Origin: an uncultured Microbacterium sp.
Lineage (GTDB): Bacteria > Actinomycetota > Actinomycetes > Actinomycetales > Microbacteriaceae
DNA: 14,837 bases
Direction of reading: 5' to 3'
Assembly (NCBI RefSeq): GCF_943912325.1
Contig: NZ_CALTTX010000062.1
Span: 1 to 14,837 of the forward strand
Translations under genes and position numbers: made by a program
Shown: one piece after another, positions 6,410 through 12,699 of the stretch
How positions within the stretch are numbered: position 1 is the stretch's first letter
Layout of the letters: each line of letters opens with the position of its first letter
Notes under the pieces: model-generated
Databases searched by the model: none
What the model saw: only the letters and a program-made list of their open reading frames with translations
Told to the model about the DNA's origin: nothing

Positions 6410-6522
6410 CCCTGGCGCTGCTTGTGGCGCGGGTTGGACTTGCAGATGACCATGACGCGGCCGTGGCGGCGGATCACCTTGCAGTGATCGCAGATCGGCT
6501 TGACGCTGGGGTTGACCTTCAT
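6406..6522 (-). CDS. rpmJ: 50S ribosomal protein L36 (zinc-ribbon type)
   Basis: A 38-residue protein, MKVNPSVKPICDHCKVIR... to ...NPRHKQRQG, too short for common length cut-offs. The zinc ligands typical of this paralogue are present: Cys11, Cys14, Cys27 and His33. The Cys27-His33 spacing is one residue longer than in many L36 proteins because of the extra residue in CKSNPRH. L36 is the smallest large-subunit protein and stabilises 23S rRNA folding. ATG 6522 has CAGGAAAA about six bases upstream. The gene lies 73 bases after infA, as in most bacteria, and its stop codon is buried in a long hairpin. Confidence 0.97.
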   Translation of the reverse strand: MKVNPSVKPICDHCKVIRRHGRVMVICKSNPRHKQRQG

Positions 6523-6595
6523 GATTTTCCTGTTTCGCTGTCTTCATCCCCACGCCCGAGGGCGAGGGATGTTACTTCTCGTTCGGTTGCCCGAC

Positions 6596-6817
6596 TCAGC
6601 GGTAGCGGTAGACGATGCGCCCGCGCGTGAGGTCGTAGGGCGAAAGCTCGACGACGACACGGTCTTCGGGGATGATGCGGATGTAGTTCTGCCGCATCTT
6701 GCCCGAGATCGTGGCGAGAACCTTGTGCCCGTTGGTCAACTCGACGCGGAACATCGCGTTGGGAAGAGCCTCGGAGATCACGCCCTCGATCTCGATAACA
6801 CCGTCTTTTTTAGCCAT
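6596..6817 (-). CDS. infA: Translation initiation factor IF-1
   Basis: A 73-residue S1/OB-fold protein of exactly the usual length, from MAKKDGVIEIEGVI to GRIVYRYR. IF-1 blocks the ribosomal A site and aids IF-2 and IF-3 during initiation. The open frame runs 32 codons further upstream (to 6913), but the homology begins at MAKKDG, so ATG 6817 is the start. Its Shine-Dalgarno is weak (GAGG, only two bases from ATG). The upstream region holds a promoter candidate (6914-6941), a hairpin (6835-6852) and a 75-bp palindrome (6993-7067), so infA probably starts its own transcription unit ahead of rpmJ and rpsM. Confidence 0.97.
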   Translation of the reverse strand: MAKKDGVIEIEGVISEALPNAMFRVELTNGHKVLATISGKMRQNYIRIIPEDRVVVELSPYDLTRGRIVYRYR

Positions 6818-6834
6818 AGCCTCGCTGACGACGG

Positions 6835-6852
6835 GCAGACCGAACGGTCTGC
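6835..6852 (-). other. Hairpin in the infA 5' UTR
   Basis: GCAGACC (6835-6841 complement) and GGTCTGC form a 7-bp stem with a four-base loop; the 16-base core CAGACCGAACGGTCTG is an almost perfect palindrome. It ends 17 bases before the infA ATG. It could shield the weak ribosome binding site or stabilise the mRNA end. Confidence 0.5.
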
Positions 6853-6913
6853 GTTGGATGGGTTTTGTGGTGCAAGAACACGCCGATGAGGGCGCAACGC
6901 ACCAAACATCCAT

Positions 6914-6941
6914 CGTATACCCTACGATCCCTCAGCGCCAA
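6914..6941 (-). promoter_or_regulatory. Candidate promoter for infA-rpmJ-rpsM-rpsK-rpoA-rplQ
   Basis: On the minus strand TTGGCG (6941 to 6936) and TATACG (6919 to 6914) are spaced 16 bp apart, a fair match to a housekeeping -35/-10 pair. Transcription would begin about 90 bases before the infA ATG. A 6-bp inverted repeat, ATCGTA (6912-6917) and TACGAT (6923-6928), overlaps the -10, so a regulator could compete with polymerase there. Prediction from consensus only. Confidence 0.4.
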
Positions 6942-6992
6942 CTCGCTCCGGCTCCAGCCCGCCGCCAACCCGCCGCGAACGTCGCGGGGCGC

Positions 6993-7067
6993 TAACGTCG
7001 CAGGATTGCGCTTAGGTCGCAAGCATCCACTCGAATCCTGCGACCGAAGCGACATTCTGCGACGTTA
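6993..7067. repeat. 75-bp imperfect palindrome between dsbA-like gene and infA
   Basis: TAACGTCGCAG (6993-7003) is perfectly inverted at 7057-7067. Inside, at the same centre of symmetry (7030), CGCTT (7009-7013) pairs with AAGCG (7047-7051) and GGTCGCA (7015-7021) with TGCGACC (7039-7045). The core hexamer GTCGCA therefore occurs four times, two per strand, and AACGTCGC also occurs just outside at 6978-6985. An alternative pairing is possible between GTCGCAGGATT (6997-7007) and AATCCTGCGAC (7034-7044). The palindrome lies 44 bases beyond the stop of the dsbA-like gene and about 50 bp upstream of the infA promoter candidate. It could be a terminator-like cruciform, a multi-site operator or a small repeat element. 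Confidence 0.75.
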
Positions 7068-7111
7068 CTGACGCCGGCACGTCGCCCGAACCCGAACGCC
7101 CCGCGGGCGCG

Positions 7112-7810
7112 TTACTTCAGGACGGTTGCCTTGAACGCCTCGGGCGAGAGCGCGAACAGCTGGCTGTTGCTCGCGAGCGTCCCGCCGATGAGGATCGTCG
7201 GCGTGCTGGGGCCCGCGGCGCCCGGCTGAATCGGCGTCTTCTTGGTGATGTAACCGACGTACTGGTTGTACGTACCCTTGGTGATGTCGTCGGCGACGTC
7301 GGTCGCGCCGACCTGCTCAGCAATCGAGACGAGCTGGTCGTTTGTCAGCCCCGAGGTGTTCTCTTGGGGCTGCTGCGCGAAGAGCGCCTGCAGGTACTTC
7401 AGCGCGAGATCGGGATGCTTGACCGCGACGGCGTAGGCGGCGTTTGCCGACCGCGTCGAGTACTGCGTGCCCTGCGAGGCGCGGTCGAGAATCGAGATCG
7501 GGTGGATGTTGAGCGTGATCGACCCATCGGCCACCATCGAGTCGATCGTCGGGCCGAACTGCGTCTCGAACTGCCCGCAGATGGGGCACATGAAGTCGAC
7601 GTACGTGTCGAGCGTCTTCGAACCCGTGCCAACGGCGATCGCGCCCGTCTCGGTGTTGATCGCCGACGACTGGGGCTGCGTGCCGGGCCCCGACTGCGCG
7701 TTGTTCATCCACACGACGAGAGCGCCGATCGCGACGAGAATCACGACGACGATCACGCTGATCCAGATTGCGAACGAGTTGGAATTCTTGGCTCGGGCCT
7801 GGGCCATCAT
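7112..7810 (-). CDS. Membrane-anchored DsbA-like thioredoxin-fold oxidoreductase
   Basis: A 232-residue protein. A short Lys/Arg-containing cytosolic N-terminus precedes one transmembrane helix (about residues 13-35), a linker to about residue 62, and a DsbA/thioredoxin_4-type domain outside the membrane. The active-site motif is CPIC (Cys75, Cys78) in VDFMCPICGQFE, and the cis-proline loop is TPT (Pro204). Such proteins form or shuffle disulfides in secreted proteins; the actual redox direction is not visible. ATG 7810 has AGGAG (7820-7824) nine bases upstream; the next codon is also ATG (7807). The open frame extends 24 codons further upstream without support. It follows map in a place where map is usually followed directly by infA, and is co-oriented with secY, which supplies its likely substrates' route. 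Confidence 0.88.
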   Translation of the reverse strand: MMAQARAKNSNSFAIWISVIVVVILVAIGALVVWMNNAQSGPGTQPQSSAINTETGAIAVGTGSKTLDTYVDFMCPICGQFETQFGPTIDSMVADGSITLNIHPISILDRASQGTQYSTRSANAAYAVAVKHPDLALKYLQALFAQQPQENTSGLTNDQLVSIAEQVGATDVADDITKGTYNQYVGYITKKTPIQPGAAGPSTPTILIGGTLASNSQLFALSPEAFKATVLK

Positions 7811-7909
7811 GAGGGCTCTCTCCTGGGTCTGAACGTCGGTGCTGTGAAGGGGCAGATGATTCCGGATGCTGTAACCGAGCACTCCCCCGGATTCTTCCGG
7901 TGGCCGAAC

Positions 7910-8737
7910 TCAGCCGATCGGCACGGGCGTGATTCCGAACGGAGCAAGGCCCGCCGCACCGCCGTCGGCGGCCGTCAGCACCCAGATGCCTCCATCATGC
8001 ACGGCGACGCTGTGCTCCCAGTGGGAGCCGTCGGAACCGTCGCTCGTCGTGACGGTCCAGTCGTCGTCTTCGACGAACGTCGCCTCACCCCCGGCCGTCA
8101 CCATCGGCTCGATCGCGACGCAGAGCCCCGGCCGCACTTCGGCACCGGGATCGGCGGTCGCATAGTTGAAGACGGTGGGCGACTCGTGCATCTTGCGACC
8201 GATGCCGTGCCCGACGTACTCGCGCAGAATCCCGTACGAGCCCTGCGACTCGATGTAGTCCTCGATCGCCGCTCCAACCTCGCCGAGGTGCGACACGCGC
8301 GTGAGCGCGGCGATCCCCACCCAGAGCGAGTGCTCCGTCACGCGCGACAGCTCGGTGCGCCGCGCCACGAGCTCGGGCCGCGTGTCATCGCCGAGCACCC
8401 ACGTGCGCGCGGAGTCGCCGTTCCAGCCGTCGAACTCGGCACCCGAGTCGATCGACACGATGTCGCCGGCCTCGAGCACGCGCTCCCCGGGGATCCCGTG
8501 CACGACCTGGTCGTTGACCGACGCGCAGACGGTGTGGCGATAGCCGCGCACGAGCTGAAAGTTCGAGCGCGCTCCCGCGTCACGGATGGCGCGCGACGCC
8601 GCGGCATCCAACTCTGCCGTCGAAACTCCCGGTGCGATCAGCGCGTCGACAGCGTCGAGCGATGCGGCCGTGATGAGACCCGGCTGCACCATCGCACGCA
8701 ACTGCGCGGGGGTCTTGTAGATCGAACGACGAAGCAT
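7910..8737 (-). CDS. map: Type I methionine aminopeptidase
   Basis: A 275-residue enzyme that removes the initiator methionine from nascent proteins. All five metal ligands are visible: Asp97 (SIDSGAE), Asp108 (WNGDSARTW), His177 (GHGIGRKMHE), Glu210 (AIEPM) and Glu241 (WEHSVAV). His80 (VVHGIP) and His184 (MHES) are also present. Length and motifs fit a type Ia enzyme without an N-terminal zinc extension. ATG 8737 lies 18 bases after the adk stop and has no clear Shine-Dalgarno, so coupling to adk translation is likely. It sits in the usual secY-adk-map order, with the DsbA-like gene next. Confidence 0.97.
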   Translation of the reverse strand: MLRRSIYKTPAQLRAMVQPGLITAASLDAVDALIAPGVSTAELDAAASRAIRDAGARSNFQLVRGYRHTVCASVNDQVVHGIPGERVLEAGDIVSIDSGAEFDGWNGDSARTWVLGDDTRPELVARRTELSRVTEHSLWVGIAALTRVSHLGEVGAAIEDYIESQGSYGILREYVGHGIGRKMHESPTVFNYATADPGAEVRPGLCVAIEPMVTAGGEATFVEDDDWTVTTSDGSDGSHWEHSVAVHDGGIWVLTAADGGAAGLAPFGITPVPIG

Positions 8738-8755
8738 GAAACCGGATGCCGGGGC

Positions 8756-9352
8756 TCAGGCCCGGACGATCCCTCGCTTCGCGAGCTTCGCGAGGATCGT
8801 GTCGCTGACGACCGTGAGCTCGGCGACGCCGTCGATCGTGTCGACGAGCCCGCGGCTGCGGTAGACCTCGAGGATCGGCGCCGTCTCACGCTCGTAGATC
8901 GCGAGCCGGTTCGAGATGCTCTCTTCGGTGTCGTCGCTGCGTCCCTCGATGCGCGCGCGCTCCGACAGTCGGGCAACCGACACCTCACGCGGCACGTCGA
9001 GCTCGATCACCGCGGTGATCCCCTCGTCGCGCGGGTCGAGGAACTCATCGAGCAGGCCGACCTGGGCGAGGTTCCGCGGGAAGCCATCGAGCAAGAAGCC
9101 CTGGCCCGTGTCGCCCTCGTTGAGGCGGTCGCGCAGCAAGGCGAACGTCAGGTCGTCGCTCACGAGGTCGCCCGCGTCGATGACGGCCTTGACCTGGGTG
9201 CCGAGCTCGGTGCCGTTCTTGATGTGGCTGCGGAAGACGTCGCCCGTCGAGATGGCGGGAATGCCGAAGGTCTCGGCGATCACGGCGGCCTGCGTGCCCT
9301 TGCCCGAGCCCTGGGGGCCGACGATCAAGAGGCGCGGAGTGGTCGTCGTCAT
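8756..9352 (-). CDS. adk: Adenylate kinase, short-LID form
   Basis: A 198-residue enzyme (ATP + AMP to 2 ADP). The P-loop is GPQGSGKGT (residues 12-20), with Gln where many homologues have Pro or Ala. AMP-site elements STGDVFR (35-41) and the DGFPR motif (89-93) are present. The LID is short (around GRSDDTEES, 137-145) and lacks the four-Cys zinc site of long forms, as in most actinobacteria. ATG 9352 overlaps the secY stop by four bases (ATGA), so translation is coupled to secY. map follows after 18 bases. Confidence 0.97.
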   Translation of the reverse strand: MTTTTPRLLIVGPQGSGKGTQAAVIAETFGIPAISTGDVFRSHIKNGTELGTQVKAVIDAGDLVSDDLTFALLRDRLNEGDTGQGFLLDGFPRNLAQVGLLDEFLDPRDEGITAVIELDVPREVSVARLSERARIEGRSDDTEESISNRLAIYERETAPILEVYRSRGLVDTIDGVAELTVVSDTILAKLAKRGIVRA

Positions 9353-10671
9353 CGGAGAAGCCCTTCGTAGTGTCGTTGCTGCAGCTGCGCGTCGATCTGC
9401 TTGACGGTCTCAAGCCCCACGCCGACCATGATCAGGATCGACGTGCCGCCGAACGGGAAGTTCTGGTTTGCCTGCACCGTCGCGAGGGCGATGAGCGGCA
9501 GGAGCGCGATCAGACCGAGGTAGATCGAGCCCGGCAGCGTGATGCGGGTGAGCACGTAGTCGAGATACTCGGCCGTCGGGCGACCGGCACGGATGCCGGG
9601 GATGAACCCGCCGTAGCGCTTCATGTTGTCGGCGACCTCGACGGGGTTGAAGGTGATCGCGACGTAGAAGTACGTGAACCCGACAATGAGGAGGAAGTAT
9701 ACGAGCATGTAGAGCGGGTGGTCACCACGCGTCAGGTACTGCGACACCCACGTCACCCAGCCCGGAGGCGTCTGACCCGCGGCGGGAGTCGCGAACTGCG
9801 CGAGCAACGCCGGGATGTAGAGCAGCGACGACGCGAAGATCACGGGCACGACGCCGGCCATGTTGACCTTGATCGGGATGTACGTGTTCGTGCCCCCATA
9901 CGTGCGTCGACCCACCATGCGCTTCGCGTATTGCACGGGGATGCGTCGCTGGGACTGCTCGACGAAGACGACGAGCGCAACGACCGCGACACCGACGATG
10001 AGCACGAGCAGGAACACCTCGAAGCCACGCGACTGCCAGATCGCCCACAGCGACGCCGGGAAGCCCGCCGCGATCGACGTGAAGATCAGCAACGACATGC
10101 CGTTGCCGATGCCACGCTCGGTGACGAGCTCGGCGAACCACATGATGAGGCCCGTTCCGGCCGTCATCGTGATGATCATGAGCAGCTGCGCCCACCACAC
10201 CTCGTTGGTCAGGAGCTGCTGGCACTCGGCGGCGCCGCCCGTGCCGAAGAGCTGACCGCTGCGAGCGACCGTCACGAGCGTCGTCGACTGCAGCAGAGCG
10301 AGCGCGATCGTGAGGTAACGGGTGTACTGCGTCAGACGCGCCTGACCCGCCTGACCCTCTTTGTAGAGGGTCTCGAAGTGCGGGATGACGACGCGCAGCA
10401 GCTGCGTGATGATCGTCGCCGTGATGTAGGGCATGACGCCGAGCGCGAAGATCGACAGCTGCAGCAGCGCACCACCCGAGAACAGGTTTACGAGCGAGAG
10501 CAGACCCTCCATGCCGTCGACACCGCCGACACAGGCCTGCACGTTCGAGAAGTTCACGAACGGCGTGGGAATGTGCGAACCCAGGCGGTAAATGACGATG
10601 ATGCCCAGGGTGAAGGCGATCTTCCGCCGGAGATCCGGAGTGCGGAAGATACGCGCGATTGCGCTGAACAA
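9349..10671 (-). CDS. secY: Preprotein translocase subunit SecY
   Basis: A 440-residue, ten-helix channel core of SecYEG. Family landmarks are the N-terminus FSAIARIFRTPDLRRKIAFT, the ERGIGNGMSLLIF loop, VNMAGVVPVIFASSLL (helix 7) and the cytosolic loop NMKRYGGFIPGIRAG that docks ribosome and SecA. The start codon is TTG at 10669-10671; a perfect AGGAGG lies seven bases upstream and the N-terminus aligns with SecY as expected, so the rare start is well supported. A hairpin (10698-10715) precedes the Shine-Dalgarno and a terminator (10790-10824) separates secY from rplO. TACGCT at 10728 to 10723 is a possible -10 without a clear -35. Its stop overlaps adk. Confidence 0.98.
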   Translation of the reverse strand: MFSAIARIFRTPDLRRKIAFTLGIIVIYRLGSHIPTPFVNFSNVQACVGGVDGMEGLLSLVNLFSGGALLQLSIFALGVMPYITATIITQLLRVVIPHFETLYKEGQAGQARLTQYTRYLTIALALLQSTTLVTVARSGQLFGTGGAAECQQLLTNEVWWAQLLMIITMTAGTGLIMWFAELVTERGIGNGMSLLIFTSIAAGFPASLWAIWQSRGFEVFLLVLIVGVAVVALVVFVEQSQRRIPVQYAKRMVGRRTYGGTNTYIPIKVNMAGVVPVIFASSLLYIPALLAQFATPAAGQTPPGWVTWVSQYLTRGDHPLYMLVYFLLIVGFTYFYVAITFNPVEVADNMKRYGGFIPGIRAGRPTAEYLDYVLTRITLPGSIYLGLIALLPLIALATVQANQNFPFGGTSILIMVGVGLETVKQIDAQLQQRHYEGLLR

Positions 10672-10697
10672 GAAGGGTCCTCCTGAGGGAAATGTGC

Positions 10698-10715
10698 GGC
10701 CGCCCGCGAGCGGCC
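10698..10715 (-). other. Hairpin in the secY leader
   Basis: GGCCGC (10698-10703) and GCGGCC (10710-10715) form a 6-bp GC-only stem with a six-base loop. It lies upstream of the AGGAGG of secY and leaves it exposed. If transcription starts near 10716 it would be the very 5' end of the secY mRNA, where it could protect against decay. Confidence 0.45.
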
Positions 10716-10789
10716 ACCCACCAGCGTAGCCCAGGGCGCAGAGACGTGAGGGCAGAGCAGGTTGCGCCAGCGTGCGGCGCGTGGTGCGA

Positions 10790-10824
10790 CGAAGGGGCCG
10801 GAGGTGAAACCCCCGGCCCCTTCG
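10790..10824 (-). terminator. Intrinsic terminator between rplO and secY
   Basis: CGAAGGGGCCGG (10790-10801) is perfectly inverted at 10813-10824, with two more GC pairs inside and a five-base loop TGAAA. It lies six bases beyond the rplO stop. The T-run after the stem is weak on the minus strand. It probably ends the rplN-rplO part of the spc transcript, wholly or partly. Confidence 0.75.
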
Positions 10825-10830
10825 AGCGGA

Positions 10831-11475
10831 TTACTTGACCTGGCCGCCCGCCGCGACGATCTTCTGCTCGGCAGAGCCCGAGACCTTGTCGACCGACACG
10901 GTGAGCTTGACGGCGAGATCGCCGTTGCCCAGAACCTTGACCTTCTCGTTCTTGCGCACGGCACCCTTGGCCACGAGGTCGGCAACGGTCACGTCGCCAC
11001 CCTTCGGGTAGAGCTCGGCGAGCTTCTCGAGGTTGACCACCTGGTACTCGACGCGGAACGGGTTCTTGAACCCGCGCAGCTTCGGGGTGCGCATGTGCAG
11101 CGGCATCTGCCCACCCTCGAACCCGGGGCGCACCTGGTAGCGCGCCTTCGTGCCCTTCGTACCGCGACCGGCGGTCTTACCCTTCGAGCCCTCACCGCGA
11201 CCCACGCGGGTCTTCGGCTTGTGCGCACCGGGTACGGGACGCAGGTGGTGCACCTTCAGCACGCCAGCGCGAGCCTCGGCGGCCTCGCCCTTCTTGGCGG
11301 CCGGCTTCGCAGCGGCATCCTTCGTTGCGTCCTTCGCGGCAGCAGCCTTGGGGGCTGCGGCCTTCTTCGCGGCCGGCGTTGCGGCAGCGTCCTTCTTCTC
11401 AGCGGGCTTGCGGGCGGCGGCCTTCTTGGGGGCCTCCGTCGCAGCCGCGTCGATCTTTTCGGCCTTCTCAGCCAT
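10831..11475 (-). CDS. rplO: 50S ribosomal protein L15 with Lys/Ala-rich N-terminal extension
   Basis: A 214-residue protein. The L15 core begins near residue 72 (VLKVHHLRPVPGAHKPKTRV) and contains GRGEGSKGKTAGRGTKG, the FEGGQMPLHMR signature, and a C-terminal SAEQKIVAAGGQVK; L15 binds 23S rRNA late in 50S assembly. The first ~70 residues are almost only Ala, Lys, Pro, Asp and Glu, with repeats such as PAEKK, PAAKK and AAAKD, much like linker-histone or HupB tails. The core alone would be about 145 residues. The start is firm: ATG 11475 overlaps the rpmD stop by one base (TGATG), and GAGGAG lies within the rpmD end. A terminator follows the gene. Confidence 0.96.
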   Translation of the reverse strand: MAEKAEKIDAAATEAPKKAAARKPAEKKDAAATPAAKKAAAPKAAAAKDATKDAAAKPAAKKGEAAEARAGVLKVHHLRPVPGAHKPKTRVGRGEGSKGKTAGRGTKGTKARYQVRPGFEGGQMPLHMRTPKLRGFKNPFRVEYQVVNLEKLAELYPKGGDVTVADLVAKGAVRKNEKVKVLGNGDLAVKLTVSVDKVSGSAEQKIVAAGGQVK

Positions 11476-11660
11476 CAGTCGATCTCCTCAACCTTCACGA
11501 GGTGCGCGACGGTCTTGACGTACCCGCGCGTCTGCGAGTCGTCGGGACGGACGACCGAGTCGCCGATCCGCTTGAGACCGAGCGAACGCAGCGTGTCACG
11601 CTGGTTCTGCTTTTCGCTCACCTTGGACTTGATCTGCGTGACCTTCAGTCGAGCAGCCAT
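11475..11660 (-). CDS. rpmD: 50S ribosomal protein L30
   Basis: A 61-residue L30 of usual length, from MAARLKVTQIKSKVSEKQNQ through TLRSLGLKRIGDSVVRPD to a C-terminal LVKVEEID. The open frame extends 67 codons upstream into rpsE, but the family start and the TGATG junction (rpsE stop overlapping ATG 11660 by one base) fix the start. Its own stop overlaps rplO in the same way, so rpsE, rpmD and rplO are translated as a coupled chain. L30 is a small rRNA-binding protein of the 50S subunit. Confidence 0.97.
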   Translation of the reverse strand: MAARLKVTQIKSKVSEKQNQRDTLRSLGLKRIGDSVVRPDDSQTRGYVKTVAHLVKVEEID

Positions 11661-12346
11661 CACGCACCCACCTTCTCGGCAGCCGCAGCCTCGGCACGCA
11701 CGAGACGCGCCGGAGCCACCTGGTCGAAGTCGAGCCCACGGCGGGCAGCGACCGAACGCGGCTCTTCGAGCTGCTTCAGCGCAGCGACCGTCGCGTGCAC
11801 GATGTTGATCGTGTTCGACGAGCCGAGCGACTTCGAGAGCACGTCGTGGATACCGGCGCACTCGAGCACGGCACGCACCGGGCCACCGGCGATAACACCG
11901 GTACCGGCAGCGGCCGGACGAAGCAGCACGACACCCGCGGCCGCCTCACCCTGCACGGGGTGCGGGATCGTCGAGCCGACGCGCGGCACGCGGAAGAAGT
12001 TGCGCTTGGCCTCTTCGACACCCTTCGAGATAGCCAGGGGCACCTCGCGGGCCTTGCCGTAGCCGACGCCGACGACGCCGTTGCCATCGCCCACGACCAC
12101 GAGGGCCGTGAAGCTGAAGCGACGACCACCCTTGACGACCTTCGACACGCGGTTGATCGTCACGACGCGCTCGAGGAACTGGCTCTCGTTGCGGTCGCGC
12201 GAGTTGCGGTCGCGGTTGGGGTTGCGCTCGCGGCCACCGCGGCGGGGCTCGCGAGCCTCGCGGTCACCCGTCGTCTCGGTCGCGACGTCAGTCGCAGCCG
12301 GAGCGGTCTGCTCGGCGGTCACTTCGGTCTCCTTGTTCTCACTCAC
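11660..12346 (-). CDS. rpsE: 30S ribosomal protein S5 with charged N-terminal extension
   Basis: A 228-residue S5. The double-stranded-RNA-binding-like domain starts near residue 55 with SQFLERVVTINRVSKVVKGG, followed by the signature RRFSFTALVVVGDGNGVVGV and the C-terminal domain with RPAAAGTGVIAGG. S5 takes part in decoding fidelity at the mRNA entry side. Residues 1-30 are acidic and Thr/Ala-rich; residues 30-53 are Arg/Asn-rich with tandem units (NPNRDRNSRDRNES). The start is GTG 12346, which overlaps the rplR stop by four bases (GTGA); AAGGGGGG lies eight bases upstream. rpmD follows with a one-base overlap. Confidence 0.97.
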   Translation of the reverse strand: MSENKETEVTAEQTAPAATDVATETTGDREAREPRRGGRERNPNRDRNSRDRNESQFLERVVTINRVSKVVKGGRRFSFTALVVVGDGNGVVGVGYGKAREVPLAISKGVEEAKRNFFRVPRVGSTIPHPVQGEAAAGVVLLRPAAAGTGVIAGGPVRAVLECAGIHDVLSKSLGSSNTINIVHATVAALKQLEEPRSVAARRGLDFDQVAPARLVRAEAAAAEKVGA

Positions 12347-12699
12347 AGGTTCAGCCCCCCTTCGCGGGCGCCCTCGGCGATCGCGGCGACGCGACCGGCG
12401 TAGCGGTTGCCACCGCGGTCGAACACGACCTCGGTGACACCGGCGGCCTTCGCGCGCTCGGCGACGAGCTCGCCGACCTTGCGTGCCTTGGCCGTCTTGT
12501 CGAGATCACCGGCGCGCAGGTCGGCCTCGAGGGTCGACGCCGAAGCGACGGTGTGACCCTTCGCGTCGTCGACGAGCTGCACGAAGACGTGGCGGGCCGA
12601 ACGAGTCACGACGAGACGGGGGCGATCGGCGGTGCCGACGATCTTCTTGCGCAGACGAGCGTGGCGGCGCGAACGCGCAGCCTGCTTCGAAACAGCCAT
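12343..12699 (-). CDS. rplR: 50S ribosomal protein L18
   Basis: A 118-residue L18 of usual length. It has the basic N-terminus (KQAARSRRHARLRKKIVGT), RPRLVVTRSARHVFVQLVDD, and the C-terminal signature VVFDRGGNRYAGRVAAIAEG. L18 binds 5S rRNA together with L5, which is encoded four genes upstream in the same transcript. ATG 12699 overlaps the rplF stop by one base (TAATG), and the stop overlaps the rpsE GTG, so translation is coupled at both ends. AAAGG lies about eleven bases before the ATG. Confidence 0.98.
   Translation of the reverse strand: MAVSKQAARSRRHARLRKKIVGTADRPRLVVTRSARHVFVQLVDDAKGHTVASASTLEADLRAGDLDKTAKARKVGELVAERAKAAGVTEVVFDRGGNRYAGRVAAIAEGAREGGLNL

Noticed and set aside
6818..6913. 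Upstream extension of infA to 105 residues
   Set aside because: IF-1 homology starts at MAKKDG; the upstream part contains the 5' UTR hairpin and overlaps the promoter candidate.
7811..7882. Upstream extension of the dsbA-like gene to 256 residues
   Set aside because: No ribosome binding site fits the longer start, and AGGAG lies at the right place for ATG 7810.
7364..9370. 668-codon plus-strand open frame opposite the dsbA-like gene, map and adk
   Set aside because: It spans three well-identified genes on the other strand, has shadow-like Arg/Asp-rich composition and no ribosome binding site.
9370..10686. 438-codon plus-strand open frame opposite secY
   Set aside because: It mirrors secY codon by codon, is extremely rich in Arg, Asp and Glu with no family motif, and arises from GC-rich third codon positions.
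11661..11861. Upstream extension of rpmD to 128 residues
   Set aside because: It lies wholly inside rpsE in another frame; L30 is 60-odd residues and ATG 11660 overlaps the rpsE stop.
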